A stretch of DNA of 64,000 nt from Paracoccaceae bacterium (GTDB taxonomy: Bacteria; Pseudomonadota; Alphaproteobacteria; Rhodobacterales; Rhodobacteraceae): the NCBI GenBank assembly GCA_030066905.1, contig JASJAR010000014.1, positions 1 to 64,000 of the forward strand, written 5' to 3'. The notes below the pieces were generated by a model, which saw only the letters and a list, made by a program, of their open reading frames with translations, was not told the origin of the DNA and made no database searches. Shown here piece by piece: positions 1 to 7,102 of the stretch. Position numbers and translations under genes: made by a program. Within the stretch, counting starts at the first letter, position 1; every line of letters begins with the position of its first letter.

Positions 1-435
1 GCACAAGGTCCCGGCGGAGCTGATGAAATCAGCGCACGACACCAGCCCGTGCACCTGATCGAAGGGCGGAAACTCTGACAACGGCCGAGGGCGCGTTGGG
101 TAGCACATCAAGAAGGGCGGAAACTCTGACAACGGCCGAGGGCGCGTTGGGTAGCACATCATGAGAAAGAGTCCTTAGGTCGGAGCTTCATCTTCGAAGA
201 GTTTATTGAAGGTAACTCGTCGAGCGTCATCGCAGATGGAGACACTCTTCGCTCAGAAACCACCGGCGCAGCGATCACGTTTGACCGCAAAGCACCGGGT
301 TTTTTCTCCGAGCTACAGGCCTTCTTGGAGTTGCAGGCAAGAGCCAGAACGATCCTGAAACGGGACGTTCCAATCTGGCACCTTTGGTTGACCGACAATG
401 GCCGGGCTTCCGCCTGTAGATTTTTGCGAGGCTAG
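1..435 (+). pseudogene. Decayed gene remnant interrupted by a 51-bp tandem duplication
   Basis: One reading frame (frame of base 1) is open from the left edge to a TGA at 76-78, has the same TGA again at 127-129, then stays open for about 100 codons to TAG at 433-435. The two TGAs lie in the two copies of a repeat whose 51-bp period is 17 codons, so the frame is kept across the duplication. The part after 130 has a coding look (for example residues FEEFIEGN and WHLWLTDNGRA) but no ATG, GTG or TTG in its first half, so it cannot be an intact gene. I do not recognise the family. Alternative: the C-terminus of one gene ending at 78, followed by unrelated sequence. The gene may start outside the window. 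Confidence 0.35.
61..161. repeat. Direct tandem repeat, two 50-bp copies with 51-bp period
   Basis: Copy 1 is 61-110, then a single A, and copy 2 is 112-161. The two copies are identical by eye over 50 bases, beginning GAAGGGCGGAAACTCTGACA and ending TAGCACATCA. Each contains an in-frame TGA. Perfect identity suggests a recent slippage or recombination duplication near the left edge of the visible element. Confidence 0.9.
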
Positions 436-495
436 GCAGGGCGCTCAGATATGCCATTGGAAGGGCTACGACTTCGCCGGGTTCTGAATAGAAAA

Positions 496-514
496 TTCGC
501 TCGACCTAACATTT
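496..514 (-). repeat. 19-bp inverted repeat, left copy (partner at 5971-5989)
   Basis: Read on the minus strand this is AAATGTTAGGTCGAGCGAA. The plus strand at 5971-5989 is the same in 18 of 19 positions. The copies are in opposite orientation and enclose the replication gene, the palindromic region and the serine recombinase. This could be a shared regulatory site or a pair of recombination sites. Confidence 0.6.
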
Positions 515-540
515 TATCGTTATAAAATAATGGCTTAGGC

Positions 541-569
541 TTGACTCGTGCTTTTCGGTGAGCTATGTA
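541..569 (+). promoter_or_regulatory. Candidate promoter for the replication gene
   Basis: TTGACT at 541-546, a 17-base spacer, then TATGTA at 564-569. It sits about 105 bases before the TTG start of the replication protein, in the 436-673 gap. That gap also holds an AT-rich run (511-531), GCTTAGG at 533-539 and the left copy of the 19-bp inverted repeat. The -10 match is only partial, so this is a guess from spacing and position. Confidence 0.3.
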
Positions 570-673
570 GCCTCCCGAAAATGAGAAGCCCGCCGTGAGG
601 CAAAGGCGCACGGCAAGCGCGCTTGAACCCCGTTACAAACGACTGGCCAGCGCTTGGCCAAAGAGGATGAAAA

Positions 674-3600
674 TTGAGTACCGCAGCGACTGACACACAG
701 ACAGGTTCTAGCTTTCGGGCTGTTGATGCTGTCTTCTTTGGCAACACTTCTGACAAGCGCGTGGCGATCAATAGAAAGCGGGTTCGTAGCGCGCCAATTG
801 AGTGTTTTGAGAAGCTTGTGATAGCACGGCAGGCCGAAGTCAACCGCCACAGCGATCTGTGTGAGCGGAGCTTTGAGTTTGTTCAAGAAACCAAGAATCG
901 GATTGTGATCTTGGGCAAGCTCGACGAGCCTGAGATGCAGGCGGTCTTGGCCTCTGAAATCGTTACGTTGAATGCTCCGACCACCAAAACGAAAGGGTAT
1001 GATTGGAAGTTGAGCAACCGCACCGTGCGACAACTCAATGACCGGCACCTTTCGAAACATCCCGTCACGGAAGAAAAAGACGGCGTCGCTTTCGTCTTTG
1101 CGCAATCAGTGCCCGGCTCCAAAGTTGACGATATCCAGTTCGGTTATCGCAACCAAGACGCGATTGAAGCCGTCACAGCATTCGTGGGCGACATTGATGG
1201 CACCGACAAAGCTGAGCGCGTGGCCAATCGCATCCATGACTTGGGGTTGGCAGGGTATGTTTACACGACCCATTCGCATCAAGAGAAGAAGACGGAACGA
1301 GGCGACCGGTTCCGATTTATCATCTTCCTTGAAGAGCCGTTTCTTTTTCCGGACGCACAGAAAATTGCCCGTCCACGAAAAGGACAGGCGACCAAGCGGC
1401 GGGTGATAACAGATGCACGTCGCATTGCGATTGCAGAGTACCACGCCCGTTACACAGGTATGTGTGAGGTGCTTGGGCTCGATGAAATCGACACCTCAGC
1501 AATGAACTTGCACCACATGCAGTACACGCCCCGGCGGGCGTCCGAAGACGCGGAGTTTGAACACTACATCATAGCTGGACGCGCTCTTCGGATTGAAGAC
1601 ATGCCGTTTGGCGACCCCTCAAAGTATCTCAAAGAAGTGCAGGCCCCGTCAGGGGCAAATCTGTCGGCAAAGAAGTCTTCTGGTCCGGCAGTTCTGAATG
1701 ATGGTTTTGAGATTCCGCTTTGGTGGGAAGACGGTGGACGTTTTCTGATCGGCGAAGTCTTCTTCGAGATGCTGGCGTGGGACTTGCGCGGGTATTCATC
1801 CGGTGGCTGGATAGACATTCAGTGTCCTAACTGCGCGAACCACACGGAGGGGACAGGCGACACCGCCGCGTTCATCGAAGGCGACGACGGGCTCGGCTTC
1901 AACTGTTTTCATGATCACTGCGCGAACATCGGCACGTGGGAAATGTTCGTTCTGATCGATCAAGCGATTCAGGACGGCGAAGTCGCCTTGCCGGATGGGT
2001 TTTCCAGTCTTTCCGAACTTCTGTGTGACCCCTGCCTCTACCCGGACAGTGTTGACGGCGAAGAGCTTGAATTCGATCCCGCCGATTACGGCGTGAAGGA
2101 AGAGATTGAAATTCAGTTCTTGGGGTCGCCCAAGAAGGTGCAAAAGGCGTTCGACGCCGTCGCCCAAGACGACCGGGCCGGTGATGACAATTATGCGGCG
2201 CTTTATGCTGGTGTGGCAAAGGCCGGGAACAAAGACGCAGCAGTGGCCAAACTTGGTGAGTTAATGACGGCGCATAAGCGTCACGGCGCGAACAAGCTGA
2301 AAGCGTTGAATAAGCTTGGCAATGAGATGGTGAAGGCCGAACGCGACGCGTGGAAGGCCCAAAAGGACGAAGACAGCCGCCGTGAGGCGGTGCAAGCCTT
2401 GGAGCGCGGTGACCTTGCCAACCCCTCTATGGACCCGGCGGAGCCATTGGGCGACGATCTGGTGTCGTCGCTAGCAACTTTACGAAATCGCTATGCCGTT
2501 GTTGACCTCAACGGGAAGTTCAGAGTCGTTCGCCGCCCTGACATGTCAGCCTTCAATTCCGCACTGAATTCGACCGTCATCATTTACGGCAAGCAGGATT
2601 TCATAGACCTGCACATGAACCGGCAAGTAAAATCCGGGGACAGCTTCGTGAACCCTGCCGAAGTGTTCTTGGAGTGCGAAAAGCGGAAAAGCGGCTTGGT
2701 GTTTGCCCCACCGCCACTGATCCCGGGTGAAAACGACTTCAACATGTACCTTGGTCGGAAATTAGAGCCGGTCACGGGTTCATGGGACACGCTCGGTTGG
2801 TTCATTCGTCATATCGTTTGCGACGGGTGCCCAGACAAATACGCATGGCTTCTGTTGTGGATGGCCGACTTGGTTCAGAATCCCGGACGGAAACCGGGTA
2901 CTTCAATTGTTGGGGTGGGCAACGGGGGTGTTGGCAAGGGCACCTTTGGCAAACTTTTGATGAAGCTGACGGCCCCGCACTGCAAGGAACTTGTGAACGA
3001 AGAACATGTGATTGGTCGATTTGCTGGGGAACACTTGAGCAAGTGCACTTTGGTCGTTGTCAATGAGGCTGTATTTGGCCTCAGCCCAAAGGTTTCTTCC
3101 GCCCTCAAATTCATGGTGGATAGCAAGACAATTCAAGCTGAAACCAAAGGCATGAATGTAGAAACCGTGCCAAGCTACATGCGCGTCTACTTTGACTCCA
3201 ATGACGCGGTGCCGGTTCTGATCGAAGGCAACAACTCGGAACGGCGGTATTTCGTTATCAGGTTCAGCGACGCCAAGATGAAAGATCAGGATTACTTCAA
3301 GATGTTGCATCAGGTTATCGAAGGCGAAGAGATGGCGGCTTTCCTTGACTATCTGATGAAGTACGAACCGGCGTCAGCGGGCATGTCTTGGAATGATGTG
3401 CGCAATGCCCCTGAGACACCCGAACGCAATGTAATGGGGTGGCATTCAATGCCCGCAACGTTGCGACGGCTGAAAGAAATTCTTGAAGACGGTGAAGTGA
3501 CCTTGCGCTTGGAAAACACGGTCGAAACCTTTGTAACGGTTGACGGCAGACTCCGTGTCCCCATCACCCCCTTCCGCGATCACATTGGGTCTCTTGGAAA

Positions 3601-3808
3601 GGGGCGTGCCGAAGACCGTGATATCGAAGCCATGTTCGAACGGTTGTTCCCTGAACTGGAATTGATTGAAGGCCGTGGACGGGTTGGGGACGATGCCAAT
3701 GGTCGCTACTGGGAATTCCCCAAAGAAGCGTTAGGTGTCGCTCAGGACGATAGTCCGGCATCCGCCGAAGACGCATCAGAACAACCGATCACCACCGTCG
3801 AAAACTGA
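674..3808 (+). CDS. Primase/helicase-type replication protein (DUF5906-like helicase domain)
   Basis: A 1044-residue protein likely to start replication of the integrated element. The N-terminal third has a primase-polymerase look: an acidic DIDG motif near residue 175, then YTTHSH and a run around RFRFIIFL. A zinc-finger-like stretch follows near residues 383-420 (CPNC then CFHDHC). The C-terminal half is a superfamily-3/D5-type helicase: Walker A GNGGVGKGT near residue 750, a Walker-B-like VVVNEA near 797, and sensor residues VYFDSND near 838. This order is typical of phage, satellite and plasmid primase-helicases. The start is TTG at 674 with AGAGG at 662-666; the ATG at 667 is out of frame and soon stops. 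The presumed origin lies immediately downstream (3836-4105). Domain assignment is by eye; replication function is inferred from domains and context. Confidence 0.85.
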   Translation: MSTAATDTQTGSSFRAVDAVFFGNTSDKRVAINRKRVRSAPIECFEKLVIARQAEVNRHSDLCERSFEFVQETKNRIVILGKLDEPEMQAVLASEIVTLNAPTTKTKGYDWKLSNRTVRQLNDRHLSKHPVTEEKDGVAFVFAQSVPGSKVDDIQFGYRNQDAIEAVTAFVGDIDGTDKAERVANRIHDLGLAGYVYTTHSHQEKKTERGDRFRFIIFLEEPFLFPDAQKIARPRKGQATKRRVITDARRIAIAEYHARYTGMCEVLGLDEIDTSAMNLHHMQYTPRRASEDAEFEHYIIAGRALRIEDMPFGDPSKYLKEVQAPSGANLSAKKSSGPAVLNDGFEIPLWWEDGGRFLIGEVFFEMLAWDLRGYSSGGWIDIQCPNCANHTEGTGDTAAFIEGDDGLGFNCFHDHCANIGTWEMFVLIDQAIQDGEVALPDGFSSLSELLCDPCLYPDSVDGEELEFDPADYGVKEEIEIQFLGSPKKVQKAFDAVAQDDRAGDDNYAALYAGVAKAGNKDAAVAKLGELMTAHKRHGANKLKALNKLGNEMVKAERDAWKAQKDEDSRREAVQALERGDLANPSMDPAEPLGDDLVSSLATLRNRYAVVDLNGKFRVVRRPDMSAFNSALNSTVIIYGKQDFIDLHMNRQVKSGDSFVNPAEVFLECEKRKSGLVFAPPPLIPGENDFNMYLGRKLEPVTGSWDTLGWFIRHIVCDGCPDKYAWLLLWMADLVQNPGRKPGTSIVGVGNGGVGKGTFGKLLMKLTAPHCKELVNEEHVIGRFAGEHLSKCTLVVVNEAVFGLSPKVSSALKFMVDSKTIQAETKGMNVETVPSYMRVYFDSNDAVPVLIEGNNSERRYFVIRFSDAKMKDQDYFKMLHQVIEGEEMAAFLDYLMKYEPASAGMSWNDVRNAPETPERNVMGWHSMPATLRRLKEILEDGEVTLRLENTVETFVTVDGRLRVPITPFRDHIGSLGKGRAEDRDIEAMFERLFPELELIEGRGRVGDDANGRYWEFPKEALGVAQDDSPASAEDASEQPITTVEN

Positions 3809-3835
3809 GCGGGGCATTCTTGGGCTCTTCCTCAA

Positions 3836-4105
3836 CCTCCAAACCTCCAAACAACCTCCAAACGCTTGGAGGTGGATTCGGTCAATGAAATAGGGGTTTT
3901 TTGCACCAACCTCCAAACCTCCAACCATTTTCTTAGTTGAAAATAATCTAGGAGGGACACACACACCAAAAGGACGTGTGTGTGTGTGTCCCCCAAACAA
4001 TAAGGAACCCCCTCGCTTTTCTTGGAGGTTTGGAGGTTGGGCGCGAAACCCCAATAAAATAAGGCAAAAACCGCCTCCAAGCGTTTGGAGGTTGTTTGGA
4101 GGTTT
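3836..4105. repeat. Nested palindrome with 11 CCTCCAA heptamers: candidate replication origin
   Basis: Two arms of about 84 bases, 3841-3924 and 4022-4105, form an imperfect inverted repeat. The outer and inner thirds are nearly perfect and the middle is looser. The arms are built from the heptamer CCTCCAA: direct at 3836, 3844, 3855, 3910, 3918 and 4074; inverted (TTGGAGG) at 3866, 4022, 4030, 4085 and 4096. The centre holds a second hairpin, GGGACACACACAC (3954-3966) against a GT run ending TGTCCC (to 3992), inside AT-richer flanks. Iterons, dyad symmetry, AT-rich flanks and a position right after the primase-helicase gene all fit an origin. No DnaA box was recognised. Function is inference; the symmetry is visible directly. 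Confidence 0.6.
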
Positions 4106-4138
4106 GCGTGTCTTCTTGCGAGGAACCTAACCAACCGA

Positions 4139-4711
4139 TCAAATTGACAGGCCCATCATTCCAACAACTCCCCACGTCATGCATGAGGTTGGTGCACCTG
4201 CATCGCGTTCGCAGAATTCGAGTTCATCAAGCAGCGCTGCGTCAAAGTCGCGGAGTTCAACCCGGAATTCCGCTTCACTTAACGGGTCAATCCAAATTGA
4301 AGTTTCGGCAGTGAATTCTTGTTCCACCCCATCTTCATCAAACACACTGACTGCAACCTCAACCCAAGTCGTCACGTGATCCGATGTCCGGTTCTCAAGC
4401 ACGCCTTCCCAGTCAACGGAAGAGCGATTGGCTCGGGGTCCGGCGCGACCCGTTGCATGGTCGTTGTGAAATAGCCGTCGTTGAAATGCAATTGTGCAAG
4501 TCTCACGAATGGATTCATCTGAAAGAAGGCCGCTGCTTGAATAATCAATGCAGTTCTCAACGCCTCGCACAGTACCCATGTGAAGTGTTTCGTTAATCGC
4601 GCGCTCCAATGGCTCAAATCCGATGACCAAAGCAACAACGATGCAGCTAAGCACCCCGATCAAGAAATTCTTCACAACGCACGCCCCGTCAAATGTAAGC
4701 TCGGACCTCAT
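4139..4711 (-). CDS. Membrane-anchored protein of unknown function, Ig-like fold suspected
   Basis: 190 residues from the ATG at 4711. A single hydrophobic segment (NFLIGVLSCIVVALVIGF) lies near residues 15-32, so it is probably an inner-membrane anchor or uncleaved signal with the rest outside the cytoplasm. A GTG just before that segment (GTG-AAG-AAT) is an alternative start and would give a more usual N-terminus. The C-terminal half (residues about 105-165) alternates charged and hydrophobic residues around WVEVAVSVFDEDG and EAEFRVELRDFD, which resembles FxLYD-type Ig-like domains; this is weak. Four cysteines in the mature part could pair. It lies opposite in direction to both neighbours, downstream of the palindromic region. 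Confidence 0.55.
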   Translation of the reverse strand: MRSELTFDGACVVKNFLIGVLSCIVVALVIGFEPLERAINETLHMGTVRGVENCIDYSSSGLLSDESIRETCTIAFQRRLFHNDHATGRAGPRANRSSVDWEGVLENRTSDHVTTWVEVAVSVFDEDGVEQEFTAETSIWIDPLSEAEFRVELRDFDAALLDELEFCERDAGAPTSCMTWGVVGMMGLSI

Positions 4712-5045
4712 TCATGCCGATCATGAAACAAGCCTTGTTGTCGAACGGCAAGCCATTCTTGCCGAGCAAAACACCAGTTCGGCTGCGGCTTGCCTTTGAA
4801 CAACACAGAAAAAGATTCCTTATCAAAAATTGGCGCAAAACTGATGCACCTCCCTGTCATGCCATAGAAAAGCAGGTACAAGATGTTGTGTCAGAAAGGT
4901 CGCTGACGCGAGCAAACCAACTCCCCCAATTCGCGAAGCGGAACCACACTGTTTCGACTCAAGCCATTGTTTATAATGGCGAATCATGCCTCCAAATCGA
5001 TATACTGGGCACAACGTCCGTTGATGTTTTGTAGAGAGGCGCGCC
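4712..5045. other. 334-bp non-coding stretch before the recombinase gene
   Basis: No convincing gene. A 106-codon plus-strand frame (4714-5034) shows no ribosome-binding site and no recognisable motif. An exact TATAAT lies at 4972-4977, about 70 bases before the recombinase start, but without a good -35; it may be the recombinase promoter. The divergent gene at 4711 would be read from the other end. Confidence 0.4.
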
Positions 5046-5729
5046 ATGACCAATTCAAGCAAGATAAAGGGGCCATTCGTGCTCTATTTCCGCGTCTCAA
5101 CCCGGCAACAGGAGCACTCAGGCCTTGGCCTTGAAGCACAGCGTCGCGACGTCCAACTGTTCCTCGACAACTATGCGGACGGCGATGTGGTCGGCGAGTT
5201 CCAAGACATTGCATCTGGAAAGCATGACGACCCCCGGCACCGTCCGGGCCTGTCAGAGGCCTTAGATTTGTGTCGTCAGACAGGTGCAACTTTGCTCGTG
5301 TCCAAGCTGGACAGGTTGAGCCGCAAGGTCGCACACATAGCAGCGTTGATGGACGACAAGCACGTCACCTTCAAAGTCGCATCGATGCCATTTGCCGATA
5401 GATTCCAACTACATATACACGCCAGTCTCGCAGAACAGGAGCGTGATTTCATCAGTCTCAGAACGAAAGCTGCATTGCAGGCAGCCCGCTCACGCGGGCA
5501 GGCGCTTGGTGGCTTGAGAGACAAGACCAACAAGCGCAACCAAGCCGCTCGCACCGTCGCGGATATCAAGGCTCACAGGATTGCAGATATCGCCGTACCC
5601 CTGCGCGACGCTGGTAGGAGCTATCAGGCCATTGCCGATGCGCTGAACGCTGCGAACGTCCAAACACCGGGGGGCGGACGGGCATGGTACGCGTCCGGTG
5701 TACGCAACGCTCTGATGCGATTGGCTTGA
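5046..5729 (+). CDS. Serine recombinase (resolvase/invertase family)
   Basis: 227 residues. The N-terminal resolvase domain shows YFRVSTRQQ with the nucleophile Ser18, the SKLDRLSRK motif with Arg90 and Arg93, and an AEQERDFISLRTKAAL helix leading into the dimer/DNA-binding helix. The C-terminal 55 residues (RSYQAIADALNAANV, GRAWYASGVRNAL) form the helix-turn-helix part, so it is a small resolvase or invertase rather than a large serine integrase. The start ATG at 5046 follows GAGAGG at 5034-5039. It would cut and rejoin DNA at paired sites; the 19-bp inverted pair at 496-514 and 5971-5989 is one possibility. The element has a separate tyrosine integrase, so this enzyme more likely resolves multimers, inverts a segment or is an earlier cargo gene. 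Confidence 0.85.
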   Translation: MTNSSKIKGPFVLYFRVSTRQQEHSGLGLEAQRRDVQLFLDNYADGDVVGEFQDIASGKHDDPRHRPGLSEALDLCRQTGATLLVSKLDRLSRKVAHIAALMDDKHVTFKVASMPFADRFQLHIHASLAEQERDFISLRTKAALQAARSRGQALGGLRDKTNKRNQAARTVADIKAHRIADIAVPLRDAGRSYQAIADALNAANVQTPGGGRAWYASGVRNALMRLA

Positions 5730-5890
5730 TGAAGCCCGCGTCAGCGGGCAATGCTCTGTGCAGATGGTACCTACATCTTGTGTCATGGGGACCCAAGCCG
5801 GGTATTACCGGTGCCCCCACCAAGGCGCATAGTAGCTGTGGGCCGCTCGGAAGTTTGAATTTCCAAGCCTGAGCCTGCCCGAAAATGCGA

Positions 5891-5980
5891 CTTAGCCATT
5901 TGCAAAATTTCCTTAGCCAATGCTTGAAAACTTAGCCCGCCAATTCCCGAATTCTTAGCGGCCGTTTTGGAAATGTTAGG
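5891..5980. repeat. Phased CTTAGC repeats, about 21 bp apart
   Basis: CTTAGC occurs at 5891, 5912, 5931 and 5954, and the related GTTAGG at 5975: steps of 21, 19, 23 and 21 bases, i.e. about two helical turns each. All have the same orientation. This is the pattern of iterons or cooperative regulator sites. The last unit belongs to the right copy of the 19-bp inverted repeat. They lie in the 475-bp gap 5730-6204 upstream of the small genes at 6205 and 6512; no gene is seen in that gap. Confidence 0.6.
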
Positions 5981-5989
5981 TCGCGCGAA
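5971..5989 (+). repeat. 19-bp inverted repeat, right copy (partner at 496-514)
   Basis: AAATGTTAGGTCGCGCGAA, differing at one position from the reverse complement of 496-514. It overlaps the last of the phased TTAG units. Confidence 0.6.
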
Positions 5990-6058
5990 ATTACTTATCC
6001 CACTCTTCAAATGACCCGTTGCGATTAGGTCTGCTTCCCAATTTATGGTACGTTTTCG

Positions 6059-6140
6059 GTGTCCGAAATCTCCAAGCGCCGGACACCCTCGGGAATGGGA
6101 CCGGTGGCGGTTTCCCCTCTTTGCCGCCACCGCCCATCCC
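6059..6140 (+). promoter_or_regulatory. Two strong hairpins in the leader of the 6205 gene
   Basis: Hairpin 1: GTGTCCG (6059-6065) with CGGACAC (6080-6086), loop 14. Hairpin 2: CGGTGGCGG (6102-6110) with CCGCCACCG (6124-6132), perfect over 9 pairs, loop 13, and extended outward by TGGG/CCCA and GGG/CCC with small bulges to 6091 and 6140. There is no U-tract after it, so it is not an ordinary terminator. It lies about 65 bases before the ATG at 6205. Possible roles are an RNA leader, a single-strand origin or a processing site. Confidence 0.55.
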
Positions 6141-6204
6141 GCTTCAAGCCCCCGACATTCCCGTTTCAAAGAGGTTCAATCGATACGTCAAAGAGGTAGA
6201 TTCA

Positions 6205-6510
6205 ATGGCAACTCAATCTGTCGCCCAAAACATCACAACAGACGGCGACACCGCTACGACACCGGCAATCGTCGAGGGTCAGTACCTTCTCGGGATGAGC
6301 GGAGACTTCGACGGCGCGACCGTCGAACTGTTCATCACATTGGGACCCGCAAGCGAAGTCCCCATTGGCATCAGCTACACCGCGCCAAGCTCAGACATCA
6401 TCTGGCTTCCACGCTGCACCGCGTTCGTCCGAACAACGGGTGCTGGCTCGAACACTGAGGTGAATGTTGCGATTGGCGAACTGTCATCACAAATGCATCG
6501 CTTCAACTGA
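6205..6510 (+). CDS. Small beta-rich protein of unknown function
   Basis: 101 residues from ATG 6205, chosen because AAGAGGT lies at 6191-6197, eight bases before it; the frame is open further upstream but runs through the hairpin region without another good ribosome site. The protein is rich in Thr, Ala, Ile and Val with glycine turns (DGATVELFITLGPASE, VRTTGAGSNTEVNVAIGEL), has one Cys, no signal peptide and no membrane segment, so it is probably an all-beta globular protein. Such proteins are common among phage decoration or tail accessory proteins, but I recognise no family. It is followed after one base by the 6512 gene, which suggests co-expression. Confidence 0.6.
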   Translation: MATQSVAQNITTDGDTATTPAIVEGQYLLGMSGDFDGATVELFITLGPASEVPIGISYTAPSSDIIWLPRCTAFVRTTGAGSNTEVNVAIGELSSQMHRFN

Positions 6511-6511
6511 C

Positions 6512-6718
6512 ATGGCCTTCACTCGTTCCTCGGTCTACTCGACCGTCCGAACACCATTCTGGACCTTCGGGCCAGTGGTGCCCAAAGACGGCAGCTATGC
6601 TTCCCATACTTGGATTTTCGGCGTCGATCCCGGCACACCGCCAGTATCTCCAACGCCGCCGCCTCGCCCGTTCAACGGCTTCAATTCATCAATGTTCAAT
6701 GCGTCCACGTTCGGGTGA
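6512..6718 (+). CDS. Small Pro/Phe-rich protein of unknown function
   Basis: 68 residues starting at ATG 6512, one base after the stop of the 6205 gene. The protein is aromatic- and serine-rich at the start (MAFTRSSVYSTVRTPFWTF), has a polyproline stretch (PPVSPTPPPRP) near residues 45-55 and ends with an Asn/Phe-rich tail (FNGFNSSMFNASTF). No family is recognised. The coupling to 6205 and the terminator hairpin right after it (6777-6802) make a two-gene unit. A short partner protein of a phage-like structural or accessory module is a guess from layout only. Confidence 0.5.
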   Translation: MAFTRSSVYSTVRTPFWTFGPVVPKDGSYASHTWIFGVDPGTPPVSPTPPPRPFNGFNSSMFNASTFG

Positions 6719-6776
6719 ACTCCGCAAAAAGTTCATCTCAGCATACCGATGAATATGCGTACCCTATAGTTGGTAA

Positions 6777-6802
6777 GGAGCGACCGGGAGGATGGTCGCT
6801 CC
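6777..6802 (+). terminator. Hairpin terminator after the two small genes
   Basis: GGAGCGACC (6777-6785) pairs perfectly with GGTCGCTCC (6794-6802) over 9 bases around an 8-base loop, followed by CTACATTTGTT, a modest U-tract. It lies between the plus-strand pair ending at 6718 and the minus-strand gene ending at 6812, so it may stop transcription from both sides. Confidence 0.65.
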
Positions 6803-6811
6803 CTACATTTG

Positions 6812-6997
6812 TTAGCGCGGCGTGCAAGTCATGCCGTTGCGCCGCGCGTTCGAAACGCAGTCGGATTTATTGACGTAGCCTTCCGAAGAAGCGCCAACGA
6901 TCCGTCCGTTCGAAGCAGTGCGCCGCCAACGCCAGTGTGTGGCAGCGTCTTTGTAGATTTCCCAAGTGTCGCCACCGGCGATGCAGGTTTCAGCCAT
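6812..6997 (-). CDS. DUF1508 / YegP-like small protein
   Basis: 61 residues. The stretch WEIYKDAATHWRWRRTASNG, then SSEGYVNKSDCVSNA, is the signature of the DUF1508 (YegP, UPF0339) fold, normally found in one or two copies per protein; here there is a single copy. The biochemical role of the family is not established. Start ATG 6997 is preceded on the minus strand by GAGGCTAAA, a fair ribosome site. It is transcribed away from the XRE gene at 7103, so the 105-bp gap between them holds both promoters and the operator at 7026-7043. Confidence 0.75.
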   Translation of the reverse strand: MAETCIAGGDTWEIYKDAATHWRWRRTASNGRIVGASSEGYVNKSDCVSNARRNGMTCTPR

Positions 6998-7025
6998 TTT
7001 AGCCTCATACAGTTGCTATATAAAT

Positions 7026-7043
7026 GTGTAGCTATCACTACAC
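7026..7043. promoter_or_regulatory. Palindromic operator candidate between DUF1508 and XRE genes
   Basis: GTGTAG (7026-7031), six bases, CTACAC (7038-7043): a perfect 6-bp inverted repeat in the divergent promoter region. A partly similar ATCACGATCACTATA follows at about 7055-7069. Small phage-type XRE repressors usually bind such dyads next to their own gene, so this is a likely autoregulatory site. Confidence 0.5.
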
Positions 7044-7102
7044 TTGCGACTGGTATCACGATCACTATACTTTGGTCAAGCGGTGGGGAGACAAGGAACC
7101 AA

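Noticed and set aside
159..398. 79-codon minus-strand frame in the left remnant
   Set aside because: No motif, no ribosome site; the plus-strand frame has the better coding look.
3954..3992. GT/AC run as a simple microsatellite
   Set aside because: The AC and GT runs are complementary and closed by GGGA/TCCC at the centre of a larger dyad, so a hairpin is the better description.
3776..4184. Several minus-strand frames over the nested palindrome
   Set aside because: They translate the CCTCCAA repeats and the GT/AC hairpin; structure explains the sequence better than coding.
4714..5034. 106-codon plus-strand frame before the recombinase
   Set aside because: No ribosome site, no recognisable sequence; may be chance.
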